The notes under the pieces: generated by a model
What the model was told of the DNA's origin: nothing
What the model saw: only the letters and a program-made list of their open reading frames with translations
Databases searched by the model: none
Shown here: positions 1-9,366 of the stretch, one piece after another
How the letters are laid out: every line of letters begins with the position of its first letter
Position numbering within the stretch: position 1 is the first letter of the stretch
DNA from: Candidatus Companilactobacillus pullicola
GTDB taxonomy: Bacteria; Bacillota; Bacilli; Lactobacillales; Lactobacillaceae
Direction of reading: 5' to 3'
DNA: 48,316 nucleotides
Assembly: GCA_019116025.1 (NCBI GenBank)
Contig: DXCM01000068.1
Location: 1 to 48,316 of the forward strand
Program-made: the position numbers and the translations under genes

Positions 1-527
1 GTGAAAATATTGAGGTAACTTCATCAATTCGTGAATACGTTGAAAAAAGAATTTCTAAAATGGAAAAATACTTTAGCGATGACAGTAATCCCATTGCACA
101 TGTAAATTTGAAGACATATCCATCAAAGGGTACAAAGGTCGAGGTTACAATTCCTCTATCATATATCACATTGAGAGCTGAAGAAGTCAATGATGATTTG
201 TACGCTGGAATCGATCTAGTAATTGATAAGCTTGAAAGACAAATCAAGAAGTTCAAGACACGTGTAAATCGTAAGAGCCGTGAAGGTGCTAGTTTAAAGG
301 ATATTCCTTTGGATGACGTAACACCTGAAGAAGCTGAAGAAGATAAATCAGAAATTGTTAGAACAAAGCGTCTTTCATTGAAGCCAATGGATGCACAAGA
401 AGCTGTTCTACAAATGGAAATGCTTGGACATGAATTCTTCATTTTCGAAGATTCAGAAACAAATGGTGCAAGTATTGTTTACAAACGTAATGACGGCAGA
501 TATGGCCTAATTGAAACTAATGAATAA
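1..527 (+). CDS. hpf: ribosome hibernation promoting factor, long form (5' truncated by window edge)
   Basis: Long-form HPF binds the 30S subunit and dimerises 70S ribosomes into inactive 100S particles in stationary phase or stress. The reading frame is open from the first base: an upstream run ENIEVTSSIREYVEKRIS precedes the first internal ATG at 60, and it matches the conserved N-terminal region of this family. The true start therefore lies a few codons before the window. Visible residues cover most of the S30AE fold (beta strand with HVNLKTYPSKGTKVEVTIPL, then the helix with KLERQIKKFKTRV). An acidic linker (TPEEAEEDKSE) and the C-terminal dimerisation domain (DAQEAVLQMEMLGHEFFIF to the end) follow. 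The C-terminal domain distinguishes the long form from short HPF/YfiA. It lies directly upstream of secA, as in most Firmicutes, and a hairpin terminator follows. Identification is confident; only the start is missing. Confidence 0.93.
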   Translation, partial: ENIEVTSSIREYVEKRISKMEKYFSDDSNPIAHVNLKTYPSKGTKVEVTIPLSYITLRAEEVNDDLYAGIDLVIDKLERQIKKFKTRVNRKSREGASLKDIPLDDVTPEEAEEDKSEIVRTKRLSLKPMDAQEAVLQMEMLGHEFFIFEDSETNGASIVYKRNDGRYGLIETNE

Positions 528-554
528 AATTATAATTTAATGAAATAACAAATT

Positions 555-583
555 GGTCTGGAGCACGTGCTTCAGGCTTTTTT
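555..583 (+). terminator. intrinsic terminator after hpf
   Basis: A 9-bp stem with two G-T pairs (GTCTGGAGC / GCTTCAGGC) around an ACGT loop is followed by a run of six T. It ends the hpf transcript. The rest of the gap to secA (584-736) is AT-rich and must hold the secA promoter. A weak candidate is TTGAGA at 621 with TGTAAA at 645, which I do not consider secure. Confidence 0.8.
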
Positions 584-736
584 GCTGTCCTTAAATCTTT
601 GTAAAGGTTTCTTAATACCATTGAGAGCCAAAATAGTGTATCATTGTAAAACTGAAAACGATATTAAGTTTAAAAGTTTAAAAATTAATGCTACTATTAA
701 GAGTATGTTTATTACACTTAGGAGAGATATATAAAT

Positions 737-3097
737 ATGGCAAATCCGCTAAGAAGATGGGTCGAAAGCGATAAAAGAGAAGTCAAACGTATGGGCAAGA
801 TTGCCGATAAGGTTGAAAGCTATGCTGATGCTTATAGCAAGCTTTCCGACGACGAACTAAAAGCTAAGACTCCTGAATTTAAAGAAAGACTAGCAAAGGG
901 TGAAACATTAGATGATATTTTGCCAGAAGCCTTTGCTACTGCTCGTGAAGGAGCTAAAAGAGTTCTTGGACTTTATCCATTTAGAGTTCAAATAATTGGT
1001 GGTATTACTTTGCACGAAGGTAATATTGCTGAAATGAAAACAGGTGAAGGTAAAACTTTAACTGCTACATTGCCAGTTTACTTAAATGCTTTAGCAGGCA
1101 AGGGTGTTCACGTTGTTACTGTTAACGAATACCTATCTGGACGTGATGCTAAGGAAATGGGCGAGTTGTATAAGTGGCTTGGCCTAACCGTTGGTTTGAA
1201 TATAAATAGCATGGATTCTGAAGAAAAGCGTGCTGCTTATAACTGTGATGTTACATATTCAACAAACAGTGAACTTGGTTTTGATTACTTGCGTGATAAT
1301 ATGGTCGTTTACAAGGAACAAATGGTACAACGTCCACTTCACTACGCTATCGTCGATGAGGTTGACTCAATTTTGATCGATGAGGCTAGAACTCCTTTGA
1401 TCATTTCTGGTGCGGCTGAGAAATCAACTGCTATGTATGTACGTGCGGACCGTTTTGCTAAGACTCTTGAAAAAGACGACTACAAGATTGATTGGCCAAC
1501 AAAATCAATCAGTTTAACAGAAACAGGAATTAGAAAAGCTGAAGATTACTTTGGCCTTGATAATCTTTATGATATTGATAACACAGTTTTGAATCACCAT
1601 TTGGATCAAGCTCTACGTGCTAACTTCATCATGAGTCTTGATATTGATTATGTGGTTCAAGAAGGCGAAGTAAAGATTGTTGATCAATTTACTGGTCGTG
1701 TTATGGATGGTCGTCGTTATTCTGATGGACTACACCAAGCTATTGAAGCTAAGGAAGGTGTAGAAATCCAAGACGAAACTAAGACTATGGCTAACATCAC
1801 TTATCAAAACTTCTTCCGTATGTATGATAAGTTAGCTGGTATGACTGGTACTGCTAAGACTGAAGCTGAAGAATTTAGAGAAATCTATAACATGGAAGTT
1901 ATTTCTATTCCAACAAATAAACCAGTTATTCGTGACGATAAAGATGATCTTCTTTACCCAACATTGAAGAGTAAGTTTGCTGCCGTTGTTGAAGATATCA
2001 AGAGACGTCATGCAAAAGGACAACCTATCTTGGTTGGTACTGTTGCGGTTGAGTCTTCTGAATACCTATCTAAATTACTTGATAATGAAGGAATTCCTCA
2101 TGCTGTCTTGAACGCTAAAAACCATGCTAAGGAGGCTGAAATTATCATGAATGCTGGTCAACGTGGCGCCGTTACAATCGCTACTAATATGGCTGGTCGT
2201 GGTACCGATATTAAACTTGGACCTGGCGTTGTTGAGTTAGGTGGTTTGGCTGTTCTTGGTACTGAACGTCATGAATCACGTCGTATTGATAATCAACTTC
2301 GTGGACGTTCAGGTCGTCAAGGTGATCCTGGTGTTACACAATTCTATATGTCACTAGAAGATGACTTGATGAGACGTTTTGGTTCAGAACGTATCAAGCG
2401 TGTGCTTAAGACTTTGAAGATTGAAGACGATGATGCCGTTATCCAAAGTAAGATGATGACTCGTCAAGTTGAATCAGCCCAAAAACGTGTTGAAGGTAAT
2501 AACTACGATACACGTAAGAACACGCTTCAATATGATGATGTTATGCGTGAACAACGTGAAGTTATCTATAAAGAAAGAATGCAAGTCATTACCGAAGATA
2601 AAGATCTTGATAGTGTATTGCTTCCAATGATCAAACGTACAATTCAAGCTCAAGTAAATGTACATACACAAGGTAAGCAAGAAGAATGGGAATTAGAAGC
2701 CATTGTTGACTTTGCTAAATCTGCCTTGGTTAATGAAAATCAAATTTCAGTTGTCGATTTACAAATGAAGAGTGCTGAAGAAATCGTTAGTTATTTGATG
2801 GACTTCGTTAATAAGAATTACGAAGAGAAGAAAGAACAACTTGGTGATCCTGCTCAAATGCTAGAATTTGAAAAGGTTGTTATTTTGAGAGTTGTTGATG
2901 AACACTGGACAGATCATATCGATGCCATGGATCAATTACGTCAATCAATTGGATTACGTGGTTACGGACAATTAAATCCTTTAGTTGAGTATCAAGAAGA
3001 AGGATACCGTATGTTTGAAGAAATGGTTTCTGATATTGAATATGATGTAACTAGATTATTCATGAAGGCCGAAATTAGACAAAATATGGAAAGATAA
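737..3097 (+). CDS. secA: preprotein translocase ATPase SecA
   Basis: SecA is the cytosolic motor ATPase that pushes unfolded preproteins through the SecYEG channel. The 786-residue product carries Walker A MKTGEGKT at about 100-107, the DEAD-like [14 protein letters not shown] segment near 207-218, the preprotein cross-linking domain, and the second nucleotide-binding fold with [11 protein letters not shown] and the arginine-rich [12 protein letters not shown]. The helical scaffold with [13 protein letters not shown] follows. Length matches the roughly 790-residue SecA of lactobacilli. The protein stops soon after the scaffold (EIRQNMER) and lacks the cysteine-rich zinc-binding SEC-C tail of the longer Bacillus and E. 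coli proteins. The ATG start is preceded by a good GGAGAG site. It lies between terminators, so it is probably monocistronic. Confidence 0.98.
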   Translation: MANPLRRWVESDKREVKRMGKIADKVESYADAYSKLSDDELKAKTPEFKERLAKGETLDDILPEAFATAREGAKRVLGLYPFRVQIIGGITLHEGNIAEMKTGEGKTLTATLPVYLNALAGKGVHVVTVNEYLSGRDAKEMGELYKWLGLTVGLNINSMDSEEKRAAYNCDVTYSTNSELGFDYLRDNMVVYKEQMVQRPLHYAIVDEVDSILIDEARTPLIISGAAEKSTAMYVRADRFAKTLEKDDYKIDWPTKSISLTETGIRKAEDYFGLDNLYDIDNTVLNHHLDQALRANFIMSLDIDYVVQEGEVKIVDQFTGRVMDGRRYSDGLHQAIEAKEGVEIQDETKTMANITYQNFFRMYDKLAGMTGTAKTEAEEFREIYNMEVISIPTNKPVIRDDKDDLLYPTLKSKFAAVVEDIKRRHAKGQPILVGTVAVESSEYLSKLLDNEGIPHAVLNAKNHAKEAEIIMNAGQRGAVTIATNMAGRGTDIKLGPGVVELGGLAVLGTERHESRRIDNQLRGRSGRQGDPGVTQFYMSLEDDLMRRFGSERIKRVLKTLKIEDDDAVIQSKMMTRQVESAQKRVEGNNYDTRKNTLQYDDVMREQREVIYKERMQVITEDKDLDSVLLPMIKRTIQAQVNVHTQGKQEEWELEAIVDFAKSALVNENQISVVDLQMKSAEEIVSYLMDFVNKNYEEKKEQLGDPAQMLEFEKVVILRVVDEHWTDHIDAMDQLRQSIGLRGYGQLNPLVEYQEEGYRMFEEMVSDIEYDVTRLFMKAEIRQNMER

Positions 3098-3099
3098 AA

Positions 3100-3124
3100 G
3101 CGGGCCTTGGGCCTGCTTTTTTTA
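3100..3124 (+). terminator. intrinsic terminator after secA
   Basis: A 7-bp GC-rich stem (GCGGGCC / GGCCTGC, one G-T pair) with a TTG loop is followed by eight T. It begins 2 bases after the secA stop codon. Confidence 0.9.
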
Positions 3125-3137
3125 TAAGGGTGATTAT

Positions 3138-4260
3138 ATGGAATTCGGTGAGATCAAAAATAAGATTTCTGAGATGGAAAACAAAATAAGTCAGTTCAGG
3201 GGGTCTCTTTGACTTAGATGCCCTTGAAGAAAATATTGCTGAGAATGAACATAAAATGACTGAAGCCGGTTTTTGGGATGATCATGATAAGGCTCAAAAA
3301 GTTATTGATGAAACTAAAGCTATGAAAGATAAGTATGATAACTTCAAAGAATTGAGCCAGGGACTAGAAGATATCAAAGTTTCAGCAGAATTGTATCAAG
3401 AAGATCCAGAAGACGAATTGTTACAACAGATGATAGACGATTCGTCTAATTTGGCCCAAAAATTGCGTTCATATGAGTTAATGATGTTGTTGTCAGAACC
3501 TTATGACTCTCATAACGCCATTATGGAAATTCATCCTGGTGCTGGTGGAACGGAATCTCAGGATTGGGGATCAATGTTATTGAGAATGTATCAAAGATGG
3601 GCTGATCAACATAATTTTTCTGTTGAGATCGAAGATTACCAACCTGGTGATGAGGCTGGAATTAAGAGTGTTACGATGATGATCCGTGGAAAAAATGCAT
3701 ATGGACTATTACGTTCAGAAAGAGGAGTACATCGACTAGTTAGAATTTCGCCTTTTGATTCGGCAGGTCGTCGTCACACTTCTTTTGCTTCTGTTGATGT
3801 GATGCCTGAATTAGATGATAGTATTCACGTTGAAATCAATGATGATGATTTGAGAGTTGATGTCTTTAGATCATCAGGTGCTGGTGGTCAACATATCAAC
3901 AAGACTTCTTCAGCGGTTAGAATTACTCATTTACCTACAGGTATCGTAGTTAGTTCACAGGCTCAACGTTCACAATTACAAAATAGACAGACAGCCATGA
4001 ATATGTTGAAGGCTAAACTTTTCCAAAGAGAAGAGGAAGAGCGGGCTAAGAAACATGCTGAAATTCAAGGTGAACAAAAGGATATAGGCTGGGGTTCACA
4101 AATTAGGTCATATGTATTCCATCCATATACCATGGTTAAGGATCATCGTTCTAACTATGAAACTGGGAATGGTCAAGCGGTAATGGATGGCGATTTAGAT
4201 CCATTTATTTACGCCTATCTCCAATGGAAACTACAAGGGGCCAAAACAAATGAAAAGTAA
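3138..4260 (+). CDS. prfB: peptide chain release factor 2, expressed by programmed +1 frameshift
   Basis: RF2 recognises UGA and UAA stop codons and triggers release of the finished peptide. Translation starts at ATG 3138 after AAGGGTGAT and reads 24 codons to CTT at 3207, followed by an in-frame TGA at 3210-3212. A +1 slip continues at GAC 3211 and runs to TAA 4260, giving about 373 residues, as expected for RF2. The shifted part contains the SPF stop-codon-recognition tripeptide (RISPFDSAGRRH) and the catalytic GGQ loop (SGAGGQHIN). The last 11 bases overlap phoP, so RF2 and the phosphate two-component system are probably cotranscribed. The coordinates span both frames. A simple ORF call would see only 3256-4260 and lose the N-terminus. 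Confidence 0.96.
3198..3213 (+). promoter_or_regulatory. prfB programmed +1 frameshift signal
   Basis: AGGGGG (3198-3203), an internal Shine-Dalgarno-like stimulator, lies 3 bases before the slippery CTT and is followed by TGA and C. This is the conserved RF2 autoregulatory site: low RF2 makes the ribosome pause at UGA and slip one base forward, which restores RF2 synthesis. Confidence 0.95.
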
Positions 4261-4915
4261 AATCTTAGTTGTTGACGATGAACCTGCGATTTTAGAGTTA
4301 ATCGAATATAATTTGGAAAGTAACGATTACCAAGTAACGACTGCAACTGATGGTGAGATGGCATTTGAAAAAGTAAGTAATGGCGATTTTGATTTAATGT
4401 TGCTGGATCAAATGTTACCTAAAATGAATGGCTTGGAAGTTTTGAAAAAGATGCGTGAGTCTGATAATTTAACGCCTGTTATTTTTTTAACAGCAGTGGA
4501 TTCTGAAGATACTAAAATTAAGGGCTTGATCAGTGGTGCCGATGATTATGTAACGAAGCCTTTCAGTATTAAAGAACTTTTAGCTAGGATTGAAGTTGTG
4601 TTGAGAAGGACCTCGCATGAGCATAAAAAAAGTAGTTTTAAACTGAATACCGATGTTAAAAGTTTAATTATTGACGGCCGAGAAATTAGTTTGACGAAAA
4701 AAGAATATGAATTACTGGAGTTTTTGATTAGAAACAAAGGGATTGTCGTTTCGCGTGAACAAATTTTTGATAATGTTTGGGGAATTAATTCTAATTCACA
4801 AATGAGGATGGTTGATATCCAAATTAGCCACCTCCGTGATAAAATTGAAAAGGACACCAAAGATCCACAAATAATAAAAACCGTGCATGGGTTCGGTTAT
4901 ATTTTAGAGGTATAA
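4250..4915 (+). CDS. phoP: phosphate-regulon response regulator, OmpR/PhoP family
   Basis: DNA-binding response regulator, 221 residues. The receiver domain (about 1-120) shows the acidic pair D9/D10, phospho-acceptor D53 (LMLLDQMLP), T81 and K103 (VTKPF). The C-terminal winged-helix domain (about 130-221) shows LTKKEYELLEFLIRN and the recognition region QISHLRDKIE, ending with VHGFGYILEV. It begins inside the prfB end (11-base overlap) and is followed 10 bases later by its sensor kinase. The adjoining pst-phoU genes point to control of phosphate uptake under phosphate limitation. The symbol is assigned from context, and lactobacillal annotations also use pnpR or phoB. Confidence 0.9.
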   Translation: MKSKILVVDDEPAILELIEYNLESNDYQVTTATDGEMAFEKVSNGDFDLMLLDQMLPKMNGLEVLKKMRESDNLTPVIFLTAVDSEDTKIKGLISGADDYVTKPFSIKELLARIEVVLRRTSHEHKKSSFKLNTDVKSLIIDGREISLTKKEYELLEFLIRNKGIVVSREQIFDNVWGINSNSQMRMVDIQISHLRDKIEKDTKDPQIIKTVHGFGYILEV

Positions 4916-4925
4916 AGGAATAACG

Positions 4926-6575
4926 ATGAAAAGAAGAATAGGACCTATAATTGCTATTTTAATTTCAGTAGTTATCTTTCTTGTGTTGGTGATTTTTTCC
5001 GATACTATTTTGGGGGACTCTCAAAAGGATATGTTTACTGAAGAGACTGTTTCGTACCAAGAGTTGAAAAAGAATCATGATCCGTCAGATGCGGCTAAAA
5101 TTGCTGGTTTGGATTATGTCGATTCCAGTAAGGAAGATACGTATCTACAAAAAAAGGCTTATGATATGTTTCATCGTGGCCGAATAGCTCCGGGTAAAAA
5201 TTACGTGACAGATGTTAGTTTTGGCGAAAGAATCATGTATTATTTGCCGGGATCAAGTCGCTATGTCGTTGCTAAAAGATACAATCGTCTTTGGAGTCAG
5301 GCGCCATTGACGTTTGCGTTAGTAGCTTTGATGTACTTTGTTATTACTGATTCAGTTATTTTATTCTATTATCGTAAGCGTCAGCTTCTCAGTAACGATA
5401 TTAAGAGCGTAACGGAGAATCTGAGACGAGTACGTAAGAATAAAGAGATGGCTTCACTTATCTTGTCGCCTGATGATGAGCTATATGGATTAGTTGAGCA
5501 AACTAACAAAATCAGTATGGATATTAATGATTTACGTGACGATGTTCGTTTGCGTGAAAGACGTTTTAGAGGATTAGTTGGACATTTGCCTATTGGTGTT
5601 ATGTTATTGAACTCCCAAGGGGATGTTCTAATGCATAATCAGGCCATGGCTGGTCTTTTGGATGTGAATATTTCTAATGATATTCATCCATTCATCGAGG
5701 ATGTTAAAACTTATAGTTTAAGTAGAATGATTGAACATACTTTGCGTAAAAATAAAAATCATCATCGTGAAATCCAACTAGTTGGTAACTCACAAAAGTT
5801 TGTGGATGCAAATGTTATCCGTTTGGTTCACACACGTGAGGATTTCGATCAACAAGTTTTAGTTATTTTATATGATTTAACTGAGAGCCGTCAGATTGAA
5901 CGTATGCAAGTTGATTTTGTAAACAACGTCAGTCACGAATTAAAGACGCCAGTAACTTCGATTGAAGGTTTCTCAGAGACCTTATTGGATGGTGCTAAAG
6001 ATGATCCTGAAAAACTTGATCATTTCTTAAAGATAATTCATAGCGAAAGTATTCGCTTAACGGAATTGATTCAAGATATCTTGTCATTGTCCCGCGTTAA
6101 GAAGGATAATAATCAGGCTGAGGTTGTCAACTTGCAAGAAGATATAGATCAAATACTCGAACGTCAAGAGTTGACGATTAAAGAGCACGGTTTAAAAGTT
6201 AATAAAAAGTTCTCTGGTAATGAAGATGTAACTATCAACAAAGAGAAATTTAATTTGATTATTCGCAATTTAATCAAGAACGCCATTTCATATAATAAAG
6301 AAAATGGTGAAATTAACATTGAAGTTCATCATGACGAGATTGAAAATCGTCTTAAAGTTGTTATTCAGGATACAGGTATTGGAATTTCTGAAGCAGATCA
6401 AGGTAGAATCTTTGAGAGATTTTATCGAGTCGATCGTTCTAGAAGCTTGGAAACTGGTGGTACCGGCTTAGGATTAGCGATTGTTAAAGAAACTCTAGAT
6501 ACCTTAGATGGAGATATTCGTCTAGAATCAAACAAGGGGTTAGGAACGACATTTACAGTTAATATCCCTTTATAA
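4926..6575 (+). CDS. phoR: phosphate-regulon sensor histidine kinase
   Basis: Membrane sensor kinase, 549 residues. A first membrane segment at about 6-25 and a second at about 128-149 enclose an extracellular region of roughly 100 residues. A HAMP-like linker and a PAS-like domain (about 212-320, LVGHLPIGVMLLNSQGDVL) follow. The dimerisation and phosphotransfer domain has H337 in VNNVSHELKTPVTS. The catalytic ATPase domain shows the N box (RNLIKNAISYN, N452), DTGIGI at 482-487, the F box (IFERFYRVD) and GGTGLGL at 511-517. All catalytic motifs are present. It forms an operon with phoP, and a strong terminator separates it from pstS. Confidence 0.9.
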   Translation: MKRRIGPIIAILISVVIFLVLVIFSDTILGDSQKDMFTEETVSYQELKKNHDPSDAAKIAGLDYVDSSKEDTYLQKKAYDMFHRGRIAPGKNYVTDVSFGERIMYYLPGSSRYVVAKRYNRLWSQAPLTFALVALMYFVITDSVILFYYRKRQLLSNDIKSVTENLRRVRKNKEMASLILSPDDELYGLVEQTNKISMDINDLRDDVRLRERRFRGLVGHLPIGVMLLNSQGDVLMHNQAMAGLLDVNISNDIHPFIEDVKTYSLSRMIEHTLRKNKNHHREIQLVGNSQKFVDANVIRLVHTREDFDQQVLVILYDLTESRQIERMQVDFVNNVSHELKTPVTSIEGFSETLLDGAKDDPEKLDHFLKIIHSESIRLTELIQDILSLSRVKKDNNQAEVVNLQEDIDQILERQELTIKEHGLKVNKKFSGNEDVTINKEKFNLIIRNLIKNAISYNKENGEINIEVHHDEIENRLKVVIQDTGIGISEADQGRIFERFYRVDRSRSLETGGTGLGLAIVKETLDTLDGDIRLESNKGLGTTFTVNIPL

Positions 6576-6590
6576 AATAGAAAAAATTGT

Positions 6591-6628
6591 CGCGATAAAA
6601 TAATTTATTTTATCGCGTCTTTTTTTTA
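6591..6628 (+). terminator. intrinsic terminator between phoR and pstS
   Basis: A perfect 11-bp stem (CGCGATAAAAT / ATTTTATCGCG, 6591-6601 and 6607-6617) with a 5-base loop is followed by TCTTTTTTTT. It insulates the regulatory genes from the transporter operon. Confidence 0.92.
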
Positions 6629-6655
6629 TACAAAAAATATACATTGTTGTACTAT
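6627..6655 (+). promoter_or_regulatory. pst promoter with two PhoP-box-like TATACA repeats
   Basis: TATACA occurs at 6627-6632 and again at 6638-6643, exactly 11 bp apart (one helical turn). A good -10 (TACTAT, 6650-6655) lies 17 bp after the first repeat. Bacillus PhoP boxes are TT(A/T/C)ACA-like hexamers spaced one turn apart. The arrangement fits an activator-dependent promoter driving pstS, but binding is inferred. Confidence 0.55.
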
Positions 6656-6679
6656 CCTAAGTGGATAGAGGTGAGAACA

Positions 6680-7555
6680 TTGAAAAAAAGACTTGTCGCA
6701 TTATTTGCAATTATTTTTTCCAGCATTCTTGTTTTGAGTGGTTGCAAAGGCAGCGGAAGCCAAGAAACTATTACAGCAGTTGGATCTTCAGCTGCTCAAC
6801 CATTAGTTGAACTTGCCGGGGAAGAGTTTACAAAGAGTAACCCTAATCAGTACGTAAATGTACAGGGTGGAGGAACTGGTACAGGACTGAGTCAGATTCA
6901 ACAAGGTGCGGTTAATATTGGTAATTCTGATTTGTACGCTGAACAGAAAAAAGATATTAATGCTAGTAAACTTGTTGATCATAGAATAGCTGCAGTAGGT
7001 ATGGTTCCAGTTGTTAATAAAGATGTAAAAGTTAAATCCCTGACAATTAAGCAATTAAGACAGATTTTTTCTGGTCAGGTAAAGAATTGGAAACAGGTTG
7101 GTGGTCAAGATTTACCTATTACGATCATTAATCGTGCTGATGGAAGTGGTACTCGAGCATCGTTTGAAAGTGATGTTATGAACGGTACACCTTTCGTTCG
7201 TTCTCAGGAGCAAGACTCCAGTGGGATGGTCAGACAAATCGTCTACAATACAGATGGTGCAATCAGTTATTTGGCTATGCCATACTTGAACGATACCGTG
7301 AAGACCATTGCGGTTAATAACGTAGAGCCAACCATTGAAAATATTGAAAATAATAAATGGAAGATTTGGTCATATGAACATTTGTATACGAATGGTAAGC
7401 CTGAAGGCATGACTAAAGACTTTTTGGACTTTATTATGACTAAACATGTTCAACAAAATGTAGTTAAAAAAATGAATTATGTTCCCATTAATGAAATGAA
7501 GTATGAAAAGGATTATAAGGGCAATGTTACGCCCGTTTCCAAGGGGGTAAAATAA
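6680..7555 (+). CDS. pstS: phosphate ABC transporter substrate-binding lipoprotein
   Basis: High-affinity phosphate receptor anchored outside the membrane. I chose TTG 6680 because GAGGTGAG lies just before it and it gives a clean lipoprotein signal: positive MKKR, a hydrophobic core, and lipobox LSGC with C22. An in-frame TTG at 6644 would add 12 unlikely residues. The mature part has the PBP-like phosphate-binding motifs TAVGSSAAQPL, GGGTGTGLSQI and INRADGSGTRASF. The product is 291 residues, normal for PstS. It is the first gene of the pst operon; pstC starts directly after its stop. Confidence 0.95.
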   Translation: MKKRLVALFAIIFSSILVLSGCKGSGSQETITAVGSSAAQPLVELAGEEFTKSNPNQYVNVQGGGTGTGLSQIQQGAVNIGNSDLYAEQKKDINASKLVDHRIAAVGMVPVVNKDVKVKSLTIKQLRQIFSGQVKNWKQVGGQDLPITIINRADGSGTRASFESDVMNGTPFVRSQEQDSSGMVRQIVYNTDGAISYLAMPYLNDTVKTIAVNNVEPTIENIENNKWKIWSYEHLYTNGKPEGMTKDFLDFIMTKHVQQNVVKKMNYVPINEMKYEKDYKGNVTPVSKGVK

Positions 7556-8476
7556 TTGAAAGATCCGATTAGAGAAAGTTTAACTAAGAAGTCTGTGTCC
7601 GCTAAGAGAGAAACTCGCGGTAAGATTATTTCTTTCAGTTTTACTGCCATCATTGTTCTATTAGTTGTAACAATTATCGGTTTTATAGCATCAAGGGGTG
7701 TCATTATTTTTATTAAGGATGGAGTTAATCCAATTGATTTCTTAACTCATTCTGTCTGGGCACCAAATAAATTAGATAGTGCGGGTCATCCAATCGTAGG
7801 TGCTGCGCCAATGATTATTGGTTCATTTTCGGTTACGTTGATTGCGGCATTGATTGGAACACCATTCGCTATTGCTGCGGCAATTTTTATGACGGAGATT
7901 TCTCCAAGTTGGGGACGTAAGATTTTACAACCTGTAATAGAATTGCTTGTAGGTATTCCTTCAGTTGTTTACGGATTCATCGGTTTAACAATTGTCGTAC
8001 CGTTTGTTAGAAGAATAGCAGGTGGTAGTGGTTTCGGTATTCTGGCAGGATCATTTGTTTTGTTTGTTATGATTTTACCTACGATCACTTCAATGTCAGT
8101 CGATGCTTTGAAGGCTGTACCACGTTATTATCGTGAAGCCTCATTAGCCTTAGGTGCCACTAGATGGCAAACTATCAAAAAAGTAGTATTGAGAGCCGCA
8201 ACTCCAGGACTCTTGACAGCCGTCGTATTTGGGATGGCTCGTGCATTTGGTGAAGCTTTGGCTGTTCAAATGGTTATTGGTAACGCCATGTTATTACCAC
8301 AAAACTTAGTATCACCATCGTCAACGTTAACTAGTGTTTTAACTATGAATATGGGAAATACTATTATGGGGTCAACTGCTAATAATGCACTTTGGTCATT
8401 AGCATTGTTACTTCTATTGATGTCCTTACTATTTAATTTCGTCATTAGAACTATCGCCAAGAGAGGTGAATTCTAA
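7556..8476 (+). CDS. pstC: phosphate ABC transporter permease PstC
   Basis: Inner-membrane permease that forms the phosphate channel with PstA. The 306 residues include about six membrane segments, starting with one at about 24-46 (IISFSFTAIIVLLVVTIIGF). The ABC permease EAA-like loop (EASLALGATRWQTIKKVVLRAATPG) contacts the ATPase. The TTG start immediately follows the pstS stop, with the RBS AAGGGGGT inside the pstS end, which implies translational coupling. Its stop overlaps the pstA start by one base. Confidence 0.95.
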   Translation: MKDPIRESLTKKSVSAKRETRGKIISFSFTAIIVLLVVTIIGFIASRGVIIFIKDGVNPIDFLTHSVWAPNKLDSAGHPIVGAAPMIIGSFSVTLIAALIGTPFAIAAAIFMTEISPSWGRKILQPVIELLVGIPSVVYGFIGLTIVVPFVRRIAGGSGFGILAGSFVLFVMILPTITSMSVDALKAVPRYYREASLALGATRWQTIKKVVLRAATPGLLTAVVFGMARAFGEALAVQMVIGNAMLLPQNLVSPSSTLTSVLTMNMGNTIMGSTANNALWSLALLLLLMSLLFNFVIRTIAKRGEF

Positions 8477-9363
8477 TGTTTAATGAAAAAACTAAAGATA
8501 AAATTGCCACGGGCGTGATCTACCTTATGTCAGGGATAATCGTTTTAATCCTGATAGGATTACTAGTTTACATTTTAGGTAGTGGATTACGTTACATTAA
8601 TTGGCATTTCTTAACTTCTGGATCGAAAGCATTTCAAGCTGGTAGTGGTGTGGGAGTTCAATTATTTAACTCATTCTTCTTGTTAATTCTATCAATGTTA
8701 ATTTCGATTCCTATTTCTATTGCGGCAGGTATTTACTTATCTGAATACGCGGGAAAAAACAAATTTGTTGAATTGATCAGAGTTTCTATTGAAGTATTGA
8801 GTTCATTACCATCAATCGTTGTTGGTTTGTTTGGATTCTTGATATTTGTTATTAGTTTTAAATTTGGTTTCTCTATTTTATCAGGTGCATTGACGTTGAC
8901 TGTATTCAATTTGCCAATCTTAACAAGAAATGTTGAAGATTCACTTAAATCAGTCTCCCAGTCTCAACGAGAAGCTGGCTTGGCTTTAGGATTGTCAAAA
9001 TGGGAAACTGTGATTCACGTTATCATTCCAGATGGGTTACCAGGTATTATTACTGGGATGATTATTGGTGCTGGTAGAGTCTTTGGTGAAGCTGCTGCCT
9101 TGATTTATACAGCAGGTCAAAGTGCTCCGCCACTAGATTTTACTAATTTCAATATCTTCAGTATTACTAGTCCTTTGAATTTGATGAGACCAGCTGAAAC
9201 TTTGGCTGTTCATATTTGGAAAGTTAATTCTGAAGGTTTGATACCAGATGCTGTTCAAGTATCAGCTGGTGCTTCAGCAGTGTTAATTATTGCCGTATTG
9301 ATTTTTAATCTTCTAGCTAGATACATTGGCAATTTAGTTTACAAAAAGATGACGGGTGAATAA
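8476..9363 (+). CDS. pstA: phosphate ABC transporter permease PstA
   Basis: Second permease subunit, 295 residues with about six membrane segments. The conserved cytoplasmic loop REAGLALGLSKWETVIHVIIPDGLPG lies near 165-190. The ATG overlaps the pstC stop (TAATG), and pstB1 begins 3 bases after its own stop, so the gene sits in a tightly coupled operon. Confidence 0.95.
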   Translation: MFNEKTKDKIATGVIYLMSGIIVLILIGLLVYILGSGLRYINWHFLTSGSKAFQAGSGVGVQLFNSFFLLILSMLISIPISIAAGIYLSEYAGKNKFVELIRVSIEVLSSLPSIVVGLFGFLIFVISFKFGFSILSGALTLTVFNLPILTRNVEDSLKSVSQSQREAGLALGLSKWETVIHVIIPDGLPGIITGMIIGAGRVFGEAAALIYTAGQSAPPLDFTNFNIFSITSPLNLMRPAETLAVHIWKVNSEGLIPDAVQVSAGASAVLIIAVLIFNLLARYIGNLVYKKMTGE

Positions 9364-9366
9364 GAT

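Noticed and set aside
6644..6679. N-terminal extension of PstS from TTG 6644
   Set aside because: No RBS, and it would bury the lipoprotein signal peptide. TTG 6680 has a proper RBS.
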